Assembly (NCBI GenBank): GCA_051891195.1
Contig: JBJFEZ010000050.1
Coordinates: 1-30,799 of the forward strand
Source: CAG-273 sp051891195
GTDB taxonomy: Bacteria > Bacillota > Clostridia > TANB77 > CAG-508
Direction: 5' to 3'
DNA length: 30,799 nucleotides
Of this stretch, positions 24,482 through 30,799 are shown one piece after another (the first letter of the stretch is position 1; every line of letters starts with the position of its first letter). The notes below the pieces were generated by a model that saw only the letters and a list, made by a program, of their open reading frames with translations, was not told the origin of the DNA and ran no database searches. Position numbers and translations under genes: made by a program.

Positions 24482-24524
24482 AACAATAAAGTGATTGCTT
24501 TATATAAGTAATCACTTTATTGTT
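24482..24524. terminator. Terminator between the VWA gene and the convergent 213-aa gene
   Basis: AACAATAAAGTGATT (24482-24496) pairs perfectly with AATCACTTTATTGTT (24510-24524) around a 13-nt loop, directly after the stop codon. No long U-tract follows on either strand. Confidence 0.75.
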
Positions 24525-24548
24525 ACATATGAAAAATCATTAAGTTTT

Positions 24549-25190
24549 TTATTGAGCTTCTGTTGTTGTAATATTAGGTCTTGCAACATCTTCGTCTGTT
24601 ACATTATTAAATTCAAATGTATACATATGTACTTGTTCTCCAAATACATTTCTTATAGGCAATCCTGTTTCTGCATCAAACCAAATATTTACACTTCCAT
24701 ATCTTAAAATATAAGCATTGTAATTTTTGTCTAGATAAATTCTACTGTTTACTATTTTCTCTAAATTTAAATTGTTAACATAGCTAGAATTAAGTTTAAT
24801 AACCTCTTCTATTGTGCGTTTTTCATATTTTTCAAAATTTGCATTTTTTTCGTGAGTTTTTAATTCATTTTCCTCCATCACTATAACTTCTTTTCCATCT
24901 GAGTATTGAATAATACTGTGTACATCTGCTTTATTATAAACATATGTATATTCTATATATTTGTTATTTTTCTTATATTGTTCCTTTATTAAGTTTATAT
25001 TTTTATATTTTATATATTCCTCATAATGATAATTATTAGTATTAAGATTAGAATTTAATAAGTTTGATAAGTGATTCAAAATAATTACATTTCTAGTAAT
25101 GTGAATAATAAATACAGTTATAAATAGTACAACAATAGTTGTTAAAATTATTAAGATTGCTTTGGTAATGTTAGACTTTGTCTTTTTCAT
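24549..25190 (-). CDS. Membrane-anchored protein with a LolA/MucB-like domain
   Basis: The 213-aa protein has a basic N-terminus and one transmembrane helix (about 11-31); the rest faces outside. The ending contains IWFDAETGLPIRNVF followed by a MYTFEFNNVTDEDVARP strand, as in LolA/MucB-like beta-sheet lipid-binding folds. No lipobox is seen. AAAGGAGG lies 8 nt before the ATG. It converges on the VWA gene; no operon partner is evident. The fold call is from pattern only. Confidence 0.65.
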   Translation of the reverse strand: MKKTKSNITKAILIILTTIVVLFITVFIIHITRNVIILNHLSNLLNSNLNTNNYHYEEYIKYKNINLIKEQYKKNNKYIEYTYVYNKADVHSIIQYSDGKEVIVMEENELKTHEKNANFEKYEKRTIEEVIKLNSSYVNNLNLEKIVNSRIYLDKNYNAYILRYGSVNIWFDAETGLPIRNVFGEQVHMYTFEFNNVTDEDVARPNITTTEAQ

Positions 25191-25429
25191 TATAATTTCC
25201 TCCTTTATTTTAAATTTTAATTATTAGTAAAATTTTATTTACACTGTAATGTTATCACAATGTATTTTTATTGTCAATATTTTCCATATTTTTTGTATTT
25301 TTATTTTTAAAATTATTTAATTTACAAAATCATATATATTTTTATTAAAATTTAATTGAAAAAAAAATAGTATAAGTGTATAATCTTTTTAGTATTTAAA
25401 TAACATTTTATATAAAGGAGTTTATGTTT

Positions 25430-26044
25430 ATGGAAAGTTGTTTAGAAAAAAGATATATTAATATATCTAAATTAAGCGAAATAGTTGAAATGATTTTAAT
25501 CTCGTTAGGAGTATTTTTTACTCCATTAATTGTTCCACAAATTTTATCATTTGTTTTTGGAGCAAGTAGCTTTTTAGCTACTAATTCTCAGTTTGTAGTT
25601 GGTGCTATTGTTAATACTTGTTTAATTATTGCTGGAATTAATGCAAAAGGTTTAAAGAAAATGCTTTGTGTTGTATTTTTGCCTAGTATTTCTGCTTTAC
25701 TTAGCGGATGTGTTCTTCATATTTCTGCTATTTATACAGTATATATGATACCATTTATTTGGATAGGCAACTTTTTGCTTTTAATATTATTTAAGTATTT
25801 ATTTGTTCATAAAAATATTAATTATATTATTACTAGTGTTTGTGCAATATTAGCAAAATGTGCAGTAATTTTTGCAGGTTATAATATTTTTGTTTATGCC
25901 AATGTAATACCACAAAATAGTAAAGTTGCACAAGTGTTATTTACTTCAATGGGAATTAATCAGATAATAACTGCCGTTTTAGGTAGTATAATTGCCTTTG
26001 GATTAATTAAACTTGTTTATCCAAGGCTACAAAAAAAGAATTAA
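25430..26044 (+). CDS. Uncharacterised multi-spanning membrane protein
   Basis: The chosen start ATG 25430 has AAAGGAG 9 nt upstream, while the other ATG at 25424 is only 3 nt from it. The 204-aa protein has about six hydrophobic segments: ILISLGVFFTPLIVPQILSF, a GAIVNTCLIIAGI helix, a PSISALLSG helix, and IPFIWIGNFLLLILF with following helices. Size and topology resemble small transporter S-components or ion channels, but I cannot name a family. It lies alone, 5 nt from the 3' end of the convergent tRNA-Gln. The upstream 25191-25423 is AT-rich with no feature I can support. Confidence 0.75.
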   Translation: MESCLEKRYINISKLSEIVEMILISLGVFFTPLIVPQILSFVFGASSFLATNSQFVVGAIVNTCLIIAGINAKGLKKMLCVVFLPSISALLSGCVLHISAIYTVYMIPFIWIGNFLLLILFKYLFVHKNINYIITSVCAILAKCAVIFAGYNIFVYANVIPQNSKVAQVLFTSMGINQIITAVLGSIIAFGLIKLVYPRLQKKN

Positions 26045-26049
26045 ATTAT

Positions 26050-26125
26050 TGGTTGGGGTGGTAGGATTCGAACCTACGGAATGCTCGGGTCAGAGCCGAG
26101 TGCCTTACCGCTTGGCGACACCCCA
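26050..26125 (-). tRNA. tRNA-Gln (anticodon CUG)
   Basis: Minus strand: acceptor TGGGGTG pairs with CACCCCA, D-arm GCCAAGCGGTAAGGC, anticodon stem CTCGG/CCGAG with loop CTCTGAC (anticodon CTG), T-arm GTAGG-TTCGAAT-CCTAC and an encoded CCA at 26050-26052. It decodes CAG. Confidence 0.95.
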
Positions 26126-26141
26126 ATTTTTTTACCTTTTT

Positions 26142-26170
26142 ATTGTAGCACTATTTTATTTTAAATTCAA
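26142..26170 (-). promoter_or_regulatory. Promoter of tRNA-Gln
   Basis: Minus strand: TTGAAT (26170-26165), 17 nt, TACAAT (26147-26142), about 17 nt before the tRNA 5' end. It overlaps the short leader of the divergent deoD gene. Confidence 0.7.
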
Positions 26171-26201
26171 TGGTATATAAAAAATTTTAGGAGGATTGTA
26201 T

Positions 26202-26924
26202 ATGTCTATTCATTGTAATGCTAAAAAAGAAGATATTAAAAAAACTGTTTTAATGCCTGGTGACCCATTACGTGCTAAATATATTGCTGAGAATTTTTTA
26301 GAAAATACTCGTTTAGTAAATACTGTTAGAAATATGCTTGCTTACACTGGAACTTATAAAGGAAAAGAAATAACTGTATTTTCTCACGGTATGGGTATGG
26401 CTAGTATGGGAATTTATTGTTATGAATTATATCATTTTTATGATGTAGAAAATATTATTCGTATTGGTTCTTGTGGAGCTTATTCTCCTGATTTAAATAT
26501 TTTTGATACTATTTTAGTAAATAAGTCTTACACAGAAGGAAACTTTGCTTATGAATGGAATGAAAAAGATTGCCATATAGCAGATTCTAGCACTCATATA
26601 AACGAGATTATAGAACAATGTGCTAAAACTAATAATATTCCATACATTAAAGGCAATACTTTATGTAGTGATTGTTTTGATGGATATTTAGAGAGTATTC
26701 CTAATTTAATAAAAAGATTTCCAAAAGATTTAAATATTATTGGAGCTGAAATGGAGGCTTTTGCTTTATTTTATATGGCAAAATATCTAGGTAAAAATGC
26801 CTCTTGCTTATTAACTGTTGTTGATTCTCATTATAAAAAACAAGAAATAAGTTCTGAAGAAAGAGAAAAATCATTAAATAATATGATAATTTTAGCTTTA
26901 GAAACAGCTTTAAATTTAGATTAA
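26202..26924 (+). CDS. deoD: Purine-nucleoside phosphorylase DeoD
   Basis: Phosphorolytic cleavage of purine (deoxy)nucleosides to base and (deoxy)ribose-1-phosphate, in nucleoside salvage. At 240 aa, it has the landmarks of the hexameric DeoD group: His5, PGDPLRAKYIAE (19-30), GMGMASMGI, RIGSCGAY (88-94), GAEMEAFALF (181-190, Glu185) and the catalytic Asp208 in TVVDSH. In E. coli DeoD the last motif reads TVSDH, so the Asp is kept although its neighbours differ. The start is ATG 26202, with AGGAGG 7 nt upstream; a TTG two codons before is too close to it. It ends in a shared terminator with the convergent greA. Confidence 0.96.
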   Translation: MSIHCNAKKEDIKKTVLMPGDPLRAKYIAENFLENTRLVNTVRNMLAYTGTYKGKEITVFSHGMGMASMGIYCYELYHFYDVENIIRIGSCGAYSPDLNIFDTILVNKSYTEGNFAYEWNEKDCHIADSSTHINEIIEQCAKTNNIPYIKGNTLCSDCFDGYLESIPNLIKRFPKDLNIIGAEMEAFALFYMAKYLGKNASCLLTVVDSHYKKQEISSEEREKSLNNMIILALETALNLD

Positions 26925-26929
26925 GTAAC

Positions 26930-26961
26930 AAAAATAGCTCATTTTAAAACGAGCTATTTTT
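26930..26961. terminator. Bidirectional terminator between deoD and greA
   Basis: AAAAATAGCTC (26930-26940) pairs perfectly with GAGCTATTTTT (26951-26961) around a 10-nt loop. Both strands end the stem in U5, fitting two convergent genes. Confidence 0.9.
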
Positions 26962-26971
26962 GTATTCTATA

Positions 26972-27451
26972 TTATTTTGTTATAGATAATACTTTGTATT
27001 GAACTACACCAGCTGGAGCTTGAACTTCAACAATTTGGTCTTTTTTAGCTCCAAGAATTGCACTTCCTATTGGTGATTCGTTTGATATTTTATTATTTGC
27101 CAAGTCTACTTCTGTAGAACCAACTAGAGTATAGCTTACTTCTTCATTAAATTCTATATCTAGTAGTTTTACTGTATTTCCAACTTGAACAGTCTTAGTG
27201 TCTATCTCTGATTCATCTATAATTTTTGCATATCTAATTTTATTTTCTAATTCTGCTATTTTTGTTTCATTTTCAGCTTGTGCGCTTTTTGCTTCATCAT
27301 ATTCAGAGTTTTCTGATAAATCTCCAAAACCTAATGCTATTTTAATTCTTTCTGCTATTTCACCTCTTTTAGTTACTTTTAAATAGTCTAATTCTTGTTC
27401 TAATTTATCAAATCCTTCTTGTGTTAACAATACTTCTTTATTTTCTTCCAT
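26972..27451 (-). CDS. greA: Transcription elongation factor GreA
   Basis: Rescues backtracked RNA polymerase by stimulating transcript cleavage. The 159-aa protein has the N-terminal coiled coil with LTQEGFDKLEQELDYLKV (about 8-25) and the tip acidic pair in LGFGDLSENSEYDEAK (about 42-57). The C-terminal FKBP-like domain includes ISNESPIGSAILGAKKDQIV. The frame is open 17 codons further upstream to a TTG, but the ATG at 27449-27451 has AGGAGG 8 nt upstream and matches the family length. Promoter at 27542-27570. Confidence 0.97.
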   Translation of the reverse strand: MEENKEVLLTQEGFDKLEQELDYLKVTKRGEIAERIKIALGFGDLSENSEYDEAKSAQAENETKIAELENKIRYAKIIDESEIDTKTVQVGNTVKLLDIEFNEEVSYTLVGSTEVDLANNKISNESPIGSAILGAKKDQIVEVQAPAGVVQYKVLSITK

Positions 27452-27541
27452 TAGTCTTACCTCCTTTTGCTTTTTATTGCTTTTAGCAAAAATTAATTGC
27501 AATAAGTTATATACAAATATACCTTATTGCGTGTGAGTATT

Positions 27542-27570
27542 ACTATACTTTATATTTTATATTTTGTCAA
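27542..27570 (-). promoter_or_regulatory. greA promoter
   Basis: Minus strand: perfect TTGACA (27570-27565), 17 nt, TATAGT (27547-27542). The leader to the start at 27451 is about 85 nt. Confidence 0.8.
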
Positions 27571-27587
27571 GTATTTTCACACAAAAT

Positions 27588-28571
27588 TCATAAATACGCA
27601 CATTCTTTTTTGGATATTTCCCCATTTTTTCCATATAGTTTTATAACCTTTACATTATCTTTTTGCATTTTTTCTTTTACTGCTAAAAACTCCTGCTTTT
27701 CATTTATTAAACTTTCATATAAAGCACTTAAAGAGCAATTATTTATTAGGTTATATTTTTCAAAAAACTCCTTTATTTCTTGAGATGTATCAATTCCAAT
27801 TTGTCTAATTTGAATACCATCAAAACCAATATTTTCATAAGGCTCTTGTTTATTAATAGAAATTAAAATAGCTTTTCTATATATGTTATATTTTTGTATT
27901 TCACTATTTTCAAAATCAAAGTTTATAATTATTTTTGCCTTTCTTAAACTCTTTTTTTTATTGTTTGTAACTGTAATAATAATGTTTTCTTTTTCTGCAA
28001 TTTTATCAGCCATTTTTTGAAATGTGTTAATGCTTTTTGTAACTATATTAATTGATTTAAAATAGTACATTAAATAGCTAATATTTTCTGTACAAATAGG
28101 TTTGTTCTTGTTTGCACAAATATATAAATCTTCCTCTGCCAAGTTTGTTTTTTGTAATTTTGTAATATATTCTATTATTTCTTTTATTAAATATGGCATA
28201 ATTCCCCTGCCATCTAATATATGCACTTTTTGTATTTCTTGCTTAAATCCTTGATATTTATTTAGTTCTTCTGTTAATACTAGTGAATTTATTTTATATT
28301 TTTGAATTAGATTTTTAGTTTTTTTCATACATATCTTTATTTTTTTGTTGTTCACTGTATCAAATGGAAATATAAATAAATATCCCCCATATATTTCTTT
28401 TACCGTAATAGTATTTGTATAATATTTTAACCATACAACTAATTGATAATATAAATAGCAAATTATATATTGAATTTTTGAAATTACATTTGTTTTTTCT
28501 TTTAATTGTATTAAATAATTGCTTTCATATAATTCTTCATTGTTTGTTTTTAACTTTAAATATGCTAACAT
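27588..28571 (-). CDS. Uncharacterised 327-aa protein
   Basis: I do not recognise this family. The start is ATG 28569-28571: AGAGGTG ends 6 nt upstream, and the GTG three codons earlier is part of that site. The middle has alternating strand/helix segments, such as HILDGRGIMPYLIKEIIEYI and DGIQIRQIGIDTSQEIKEFF, suggesting an alpha/beta fold. No transmembrane helix or catalytic motif is clear. One region (ICYLYYQLVVWLKYY, around 38-52) is aromatic and hydrophobic. The gene stops 18 nt after the greA -35 and its ribosome binding site lies in a hairpin. It follows the GH18 gene by 67 nt on the same strand. Confidence 0.7.
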   Translation of the reverse strand: MLAYLKLKTNNEELYESNYLIQLKEKTNVISKIQYIICYLYYQLVVWLKYYTNTITVKEIYGGYLFIFPFDTVNNKKIKICMKKTKNLIQKYKINSLVLTEELNKYQGFKQEIQKVHILDGRGIMPYLIKEIIEYITKLQKTNLAEEDLYICANKNKPICTENISYLMYYFKSINIVTKSINTFQKMADKIAEKENIIITVTNNKKKSLRKAKIIINFDFENSEIQKYNIYRKAILISINKQEPYENIGFDGIQIRQIGIDTSQEIKEFFEKYNLINNCSLSALYESLINEKQEFLAVKEKMQKDNVKVIKLYGKNGEISKKECAYL

Positions 28572-28578
28572 AAAAAAC

Positions 28579-28618
28579 ACCTCTATATAATATAGCTTGT
28601 TCTACATTATATTGAGGT
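28579..28618 (-). terminator. Hairpin with the next gene's ribosome binding site in its 3' arm
   Basis: On the minus strand ACCTCAATATAAT (28618-28606) pairs with ATTATATAGAGGT (28591-28579), with one mismatch and a 14-nt loop, followed by GUUUUUUAUG. It lies 20 nt after the GH18 stop and looks like an intrinsic terminator. But the 3' arm GAGGT is the Shine-Dalgarno of the 28571 gene, and the U-run leads into its ATG. It may therefore hide the site or limit read-through. Confidence 0.65.
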
Positions 28619-28638
28619 AGTTTTTGTTTTATGAATAT

Positions 28639-30312
28639 TTAAATACCTAGTTTTTCTGAAATTAAATTCCATACTGAAGATGTTTCTCTGTCTTTATCCC
28701 AAAAAGCAGCTCCTGCTAAGTTGTATTTAGAAATTAAATCTAATTTAGCTTCTATTGACTTTTCATCTTCAATCCACATTTTATATTTTGAACCATATCT
28801 TGTATATTCTACATAGTATTGTTTTAAGTTTTCATCCCATTTTCTTTCTACTCCACTAGGAATCACATTATCTACAGACTTCATATTTACAACACTTGGA
28901 GAATTGTCTTTCCAAAGCATTGTGTAAAAAGGAATTCCAAGTACAACTTTTTCTGCGGCTACATCTTCTTGTCCTAAGAATTTTTCAATGTTTACTTCTA
29001 CCCAATCACATCCTGCTGTTGTTCCTGCTTCTGTAGCAGATAGTCCATATTGATCATATGCCATAAATATTATATAATCTGCAACTTTTCCTATAGTATG
29101 TCTGTCATAGCACATAGACCAATTAGGTGCTCCATCTGGAGCTGTAACATCTACAGATAAAACTGCCCCAATTTCATTTAGTTTAGGTTCTAATTCTATT
29201 AAGAAACGTGAAAAGTAAGCTTTATCTTCTTCATACATATCTTCAAAGTCAATATTAATTCCATCTAAATTATATATTACAATATTGTCTACAATTTGGT
29301 TAATTAATTTTTCTCTTAATTTATAGTCTCTCATAACTTTAGAAGTAGTTTCTGTATTTAAAAATGAATTAGAAAGTATTGGCCAAACTTCATAGTTATT
29401 ATTATGCGCCCATTCAATATATCGTTTTCCTTGTTCACCTATGTTGGTTGTTATAGTTCCGCTTTCTTCAGCATAGAAAAATGATGGAGATACAATATTA
29501 ACTCCTTTTATTGTTCCACTTCTACTTGGCGCATTTACATATACAGAGAAAAAGTCCCATACTAAACTAACTTTTCCTTCTATTTTTGGTTGTTTTTCTA
29601 TATTTTCACGAATAGTGTTTAATTCTCCCATTTTATTTAATTTAACATATCCCAAAATACCATCTTGAGTTCTAACTCTTGTCCAACCTTCAGGAACAGG
29701 GTAATCACTACGATTGGCTATAGTTACTATTTCTCCTTGTTCTACTTTAGCCACTGTTCTAGAAAAAGTATTTGGCTTATATTTTATAGAAGTCTTTTTA
29801 TTCATTGTTGCTATTTTTTGCTCTCTATCTAAAGAGTCTATAAATACTATTTTTGTATCTTCTACATAAGTAGTTTTTATATTATATACATCACCTAATT
29901 CAGAAATTGGTATATAATAAGCATCTTCTTTTTCTATAACGCCTTCTCTTATTTTTACATTTGCACTATTAATTTGAATTTGCTTTTCTTCTATTGGCAT
30001 ACTTGCAATTTTTGTTTCAGAACAAGTAATTATTTGATTGTATTTTTCATCATATGTAATAGTATTATCAAAAAAGTTGCTAATATCTGCTTTTGAAATA
30101 TACACTACACCATTATTTATATAAACATCTAATTTTAGGCTTGTTGTTACATTTGTGTTGTTTATAATTAAATTAATTTTATCTTTTATTTCATCTCTTA
30201 CATAATTGTTTTTTACTAAGTATAGTACTCCAACAATTATTGTTAAAAAAATTAATACTATAAGAATTTTTAAGAATATTCTTGATTTACCTTTTTCTGA
30301 ATGTTTTTCCAT
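28639..30312 (-). CDS. GH18 family glycosidase with SH3-like and amine-oxidase-like N-terminal domains (SleL/YaaH-like)
   Basis: Predicted cell-wall N-acetylglucosaminidase. From the chosen ATG (30310-30312, with GGGGAG 12 nt upstream; a longer TTG frame begins at 30336 within the SD) it is 557 aa. A transmembrane anchor (about 12-33) is followed by a copper-amine-oxidase-N-like domain (about 60-160) and an SH3-like domain (about 170-225, GWTRVRTQDGILGYVKL). The GH18 domain (about 245-557) contains the catalytic DGINIDFE (350-357; Glu357 is the acid). The tail has FWDKDRETSSVWNL. It resembles spore-cortex hydrolases SleL/YaaH but is membrane-anchored and not a spore protein on the evidence here. 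Confidence 0.9.
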   Translation of the reverse strand: MEKHSEKGKSRIFLKILIVLIFLTIIVGVLYLVKNNYVRDEIKDKINLIINNTNVTTSLKLDVYINNGVVYISKADISNFFDNTITYDEKYNQIITCSETKIASMPIEEKQIQINSANVKIREGVIEKEDAYYIPISELGDVYNIKTTYVEDTKIVFIDSLDREQKIATMNKKTSIKYKPNTFSRTVAKVEQGEIVTIANRSDYPVPEGWTRVRTQDGILGYVKLNKMGELNTIRENIEKQPKIEGKVSLVWDFFSVYVNAPSRSGTIKGVNIVSPSFFYAEESGTITTNIGEQGKRYIEWAHNNNYEVWPILSNSFLNTETTSKVMRDYKLREKLINQIVDNIVIYNLDGINIDFEDMYEEDKAYFSRFLIELEPKLNEIGAVLSVDVTAPDGAPNWSMCYDRHTIGKVADYIIFMAYDQYGLSATEAGTTAGCDWVEVNIEKFLGQEDVAAEKVVLGIPFYTMLWKDNSPSVVNMKSVDNVIPSGVERKWDENLKQYYVEYTRYGSKYKMWIEDEKSIEAKLDLISKYNLAGAAFWDKDRETSSVWNLISEKLGI

Positions 30313-30348
30313 TTTTCTACATATCTCCCCTAACAAATTGTTAATGTC

Positions 30349-30377
30349 ACTATATCATATTTTTTTGTTTTAGTGAA
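30349..30377 (-). promoter_or_regulatory. Promoter of the GH18 gene
   Basis: Minus strand: TTCACT (30377-30372), 17 nt, TATAGT (30354-30349), with the -10 extended (TGATATAGT). No TGTAAY repeats are visible upstream of it. Confidence 0.65.
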
Positions 30378-30419
30378 TAGTATTTTTTAATAAATTTTAT
30401 ATTTTTTATATATTACATA

Positions 30420-30486
30420 GTAAAAGAGAAGTGAAATCAAAATATTTAGACAAACGTTTAACATTTTGACTTCACTTCTCTTTTAC
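30420..30486. terminator. Long inverted repeat between the two envelope genes
   Basis: Arms 30420-30443 and 30463-30486 (24 nt each) pair with a single mismatch; the loop of 19 nt contains AAACGTTT. It lies directly beyond the conserved 3' block of the partial gene, and 33 nt upstream of the GH18 promoter. It may be a terminator for the partial gene, but neither strand has a clear U-run. Confidence 0.65.
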
Positions 30487-30495
30487 ATACAATTT

Positions 30496-30581
30496 GCTAA
30501 ATTAGCTTCTTTAAGACAATTTAGCATAACTTCCTATTATATTTTATTCTTCTAGTTTATTATCTATAGAACTCAGTTCTA
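30496..30581 (-). repeat. Conserved 3' block, copy 2, following the partial gene
   Basis: Aligns without gaps to 14891-14976, including the stop codon TAG. The block contains ATTAGCTTCTTTAA and ATAACTTC as its most conserved parts. A large hairpin adjoins on the far side, as hairpins do in copy 1. Confidence 0.85.
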
Positions 30582-30799
30582 CTTTACACAAAGTGAGCCT
30601 CTGAATGCAATGTTGTTGATGATGTTTGAAGTGATAGTGCCGTTCCTGTAAGAAGTCGTATAGGCGGTGCCGCTGTATGGAGAACCTCCTCTGGTAGTAC
30701 TAGGATAGCTGGAAAGCGTACTGGTTTCTGTTGACCATTCTTTAACATTTCCTGCCATATCTTGTATATTACATCTTTTATCTGCATTTTCTCCTGCTT
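30579..30799 (-). CDS. C-terminal end of a second FGE/lectin-like variable protein (N-terminus beyond the window)
   Basis: The minus-strand frame ending in TAG at 30579 encodes the last 72 residues of a protein paralogous to the one at 14974-16347. It contains NIQDMAGNVKEWSTE, aligned to NIYDMASNNAEWSTE in the other. This is followed by a RGGSPYSG turn and then the final AFRGSLCVK. NVKEWS and FRG are typical of FGE/SUMF1-type folds. The segment between (YTTSYRNGT onwards) differs strongly from the paralogue, while the flanking DNA does not. Codons here are less AT-rich than in the neighbourhood, as in the paralogue's tail. The gene's start, and whether it has a pilin-like segment, are not visible. 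Confidence 0.8.
   Translation of the reverse strand, partial: AGENADKRCNIQDMAGNVKEWSTETSTLSSYPSTTRGGSPYSGTAYTTSYRNGTITSNIINNIAFRGSLCVK

Noticed and set aside
30584..30787. 67-codon minus-strand ORF at the window end
   Set aside because: It overlaps in another frame the C-terminus of the FGE-like protein, whose frame shows the conserved NIQDMAGNVKEWS and FRG motifs. The 67-codon frame shows no such motif.
1..30799. A diversity-generating reverse transcriptase, CRISPR array, insertion sequence or prophage genes
   Set aside because: None of the ORFs encodes an RT, Cas protein, transposase or phage protein, and no regularly spaced identical direct repeats were seen. The two variable-tail genes are therefore not a full DGR within this window.

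Overview
The window is strongly AT-rich bacterial DNA with classical AGGAGG-type ribosome binding sites, sigma-A-type promoters and many intrinsic hairpin terminators. Gene content (tig-clpP-clpX, LexA, Mini-RNase III, RbgA, GreA, MreB, sortase-type surface protein, lipoprotein) points to a Bacillota, most likely an uncultured clostridial lineage. No marker allows a species call. Almost all genes are on the minus strand. The only plus-strand genes are a 64-codon gene (18335-18529), a VWA surface protein (23060-24481), a membrane protein (25430-26044) and deoD (26202-26924).

Layout. 1-1020: 3'-truncated tRNA (CAU anticodon) and an unknown 275-aa gene. 1216-4252: acyl-CoA ligase and MreB. 4479-9149: a small membrane-anchored protein, LexA, and the tig-clpP-clpX proteostasis operon. 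9261-11701: operon of site-2 protease, TsaD and metallophosphoesterase. 11861-14659: PemK/MazF-like protein, P-loop kinase and LysS. 14974-16347: pilin-anchored protein with a formylglycine-generating-enzyme/C-type-lectin-like domain. 16558-18180: RecN. 18335-18652: small orphan gene and tRNA-Glu. 18711-20658: YgjV-like protein, Mini-RNase III and RbgA. 20893-25190: lipoprotein, two membrane proteins, VWA surface protein and a membrane-anchored protein. 25430-27451: membrane protein, tRNA-Gln, DeoD, GreA. 27588-30312: unknown protein and a GH18 cell-wall hydrolase. 30579-30799: the C-terminus of a second FGE/lectin-like protein.

The most interesting system is the pair of genes at 14974-16347 and 30579-30799. 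Both end in a short, residue-variable C-terminal segment of the type diversified by diversity-generating retroelements (DGRs). Both are followed by the same ~83-nt non-coding block (about 73 of 86 positions identical including the stop codon, by hand count) and then by a large hairpin. No reverse transcriptase or template repeat is visible here, so the diversification hypothesis needs the rest of the genome.

A second signal is regulatory. Tandem TGTAAY-type hexamers at an exact 11-bp period, resembling WalR (YycF) boxes, lie upstream of mreB, of the 275-aa gene, and in the divergent region before the VWA/TVP38 genes. The first two promoters also share about 30 nt of near-identical sequence. 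Together with the GH18 hydrolase, MreB and the surface proteins, this suggests a cell-envelope regulon.
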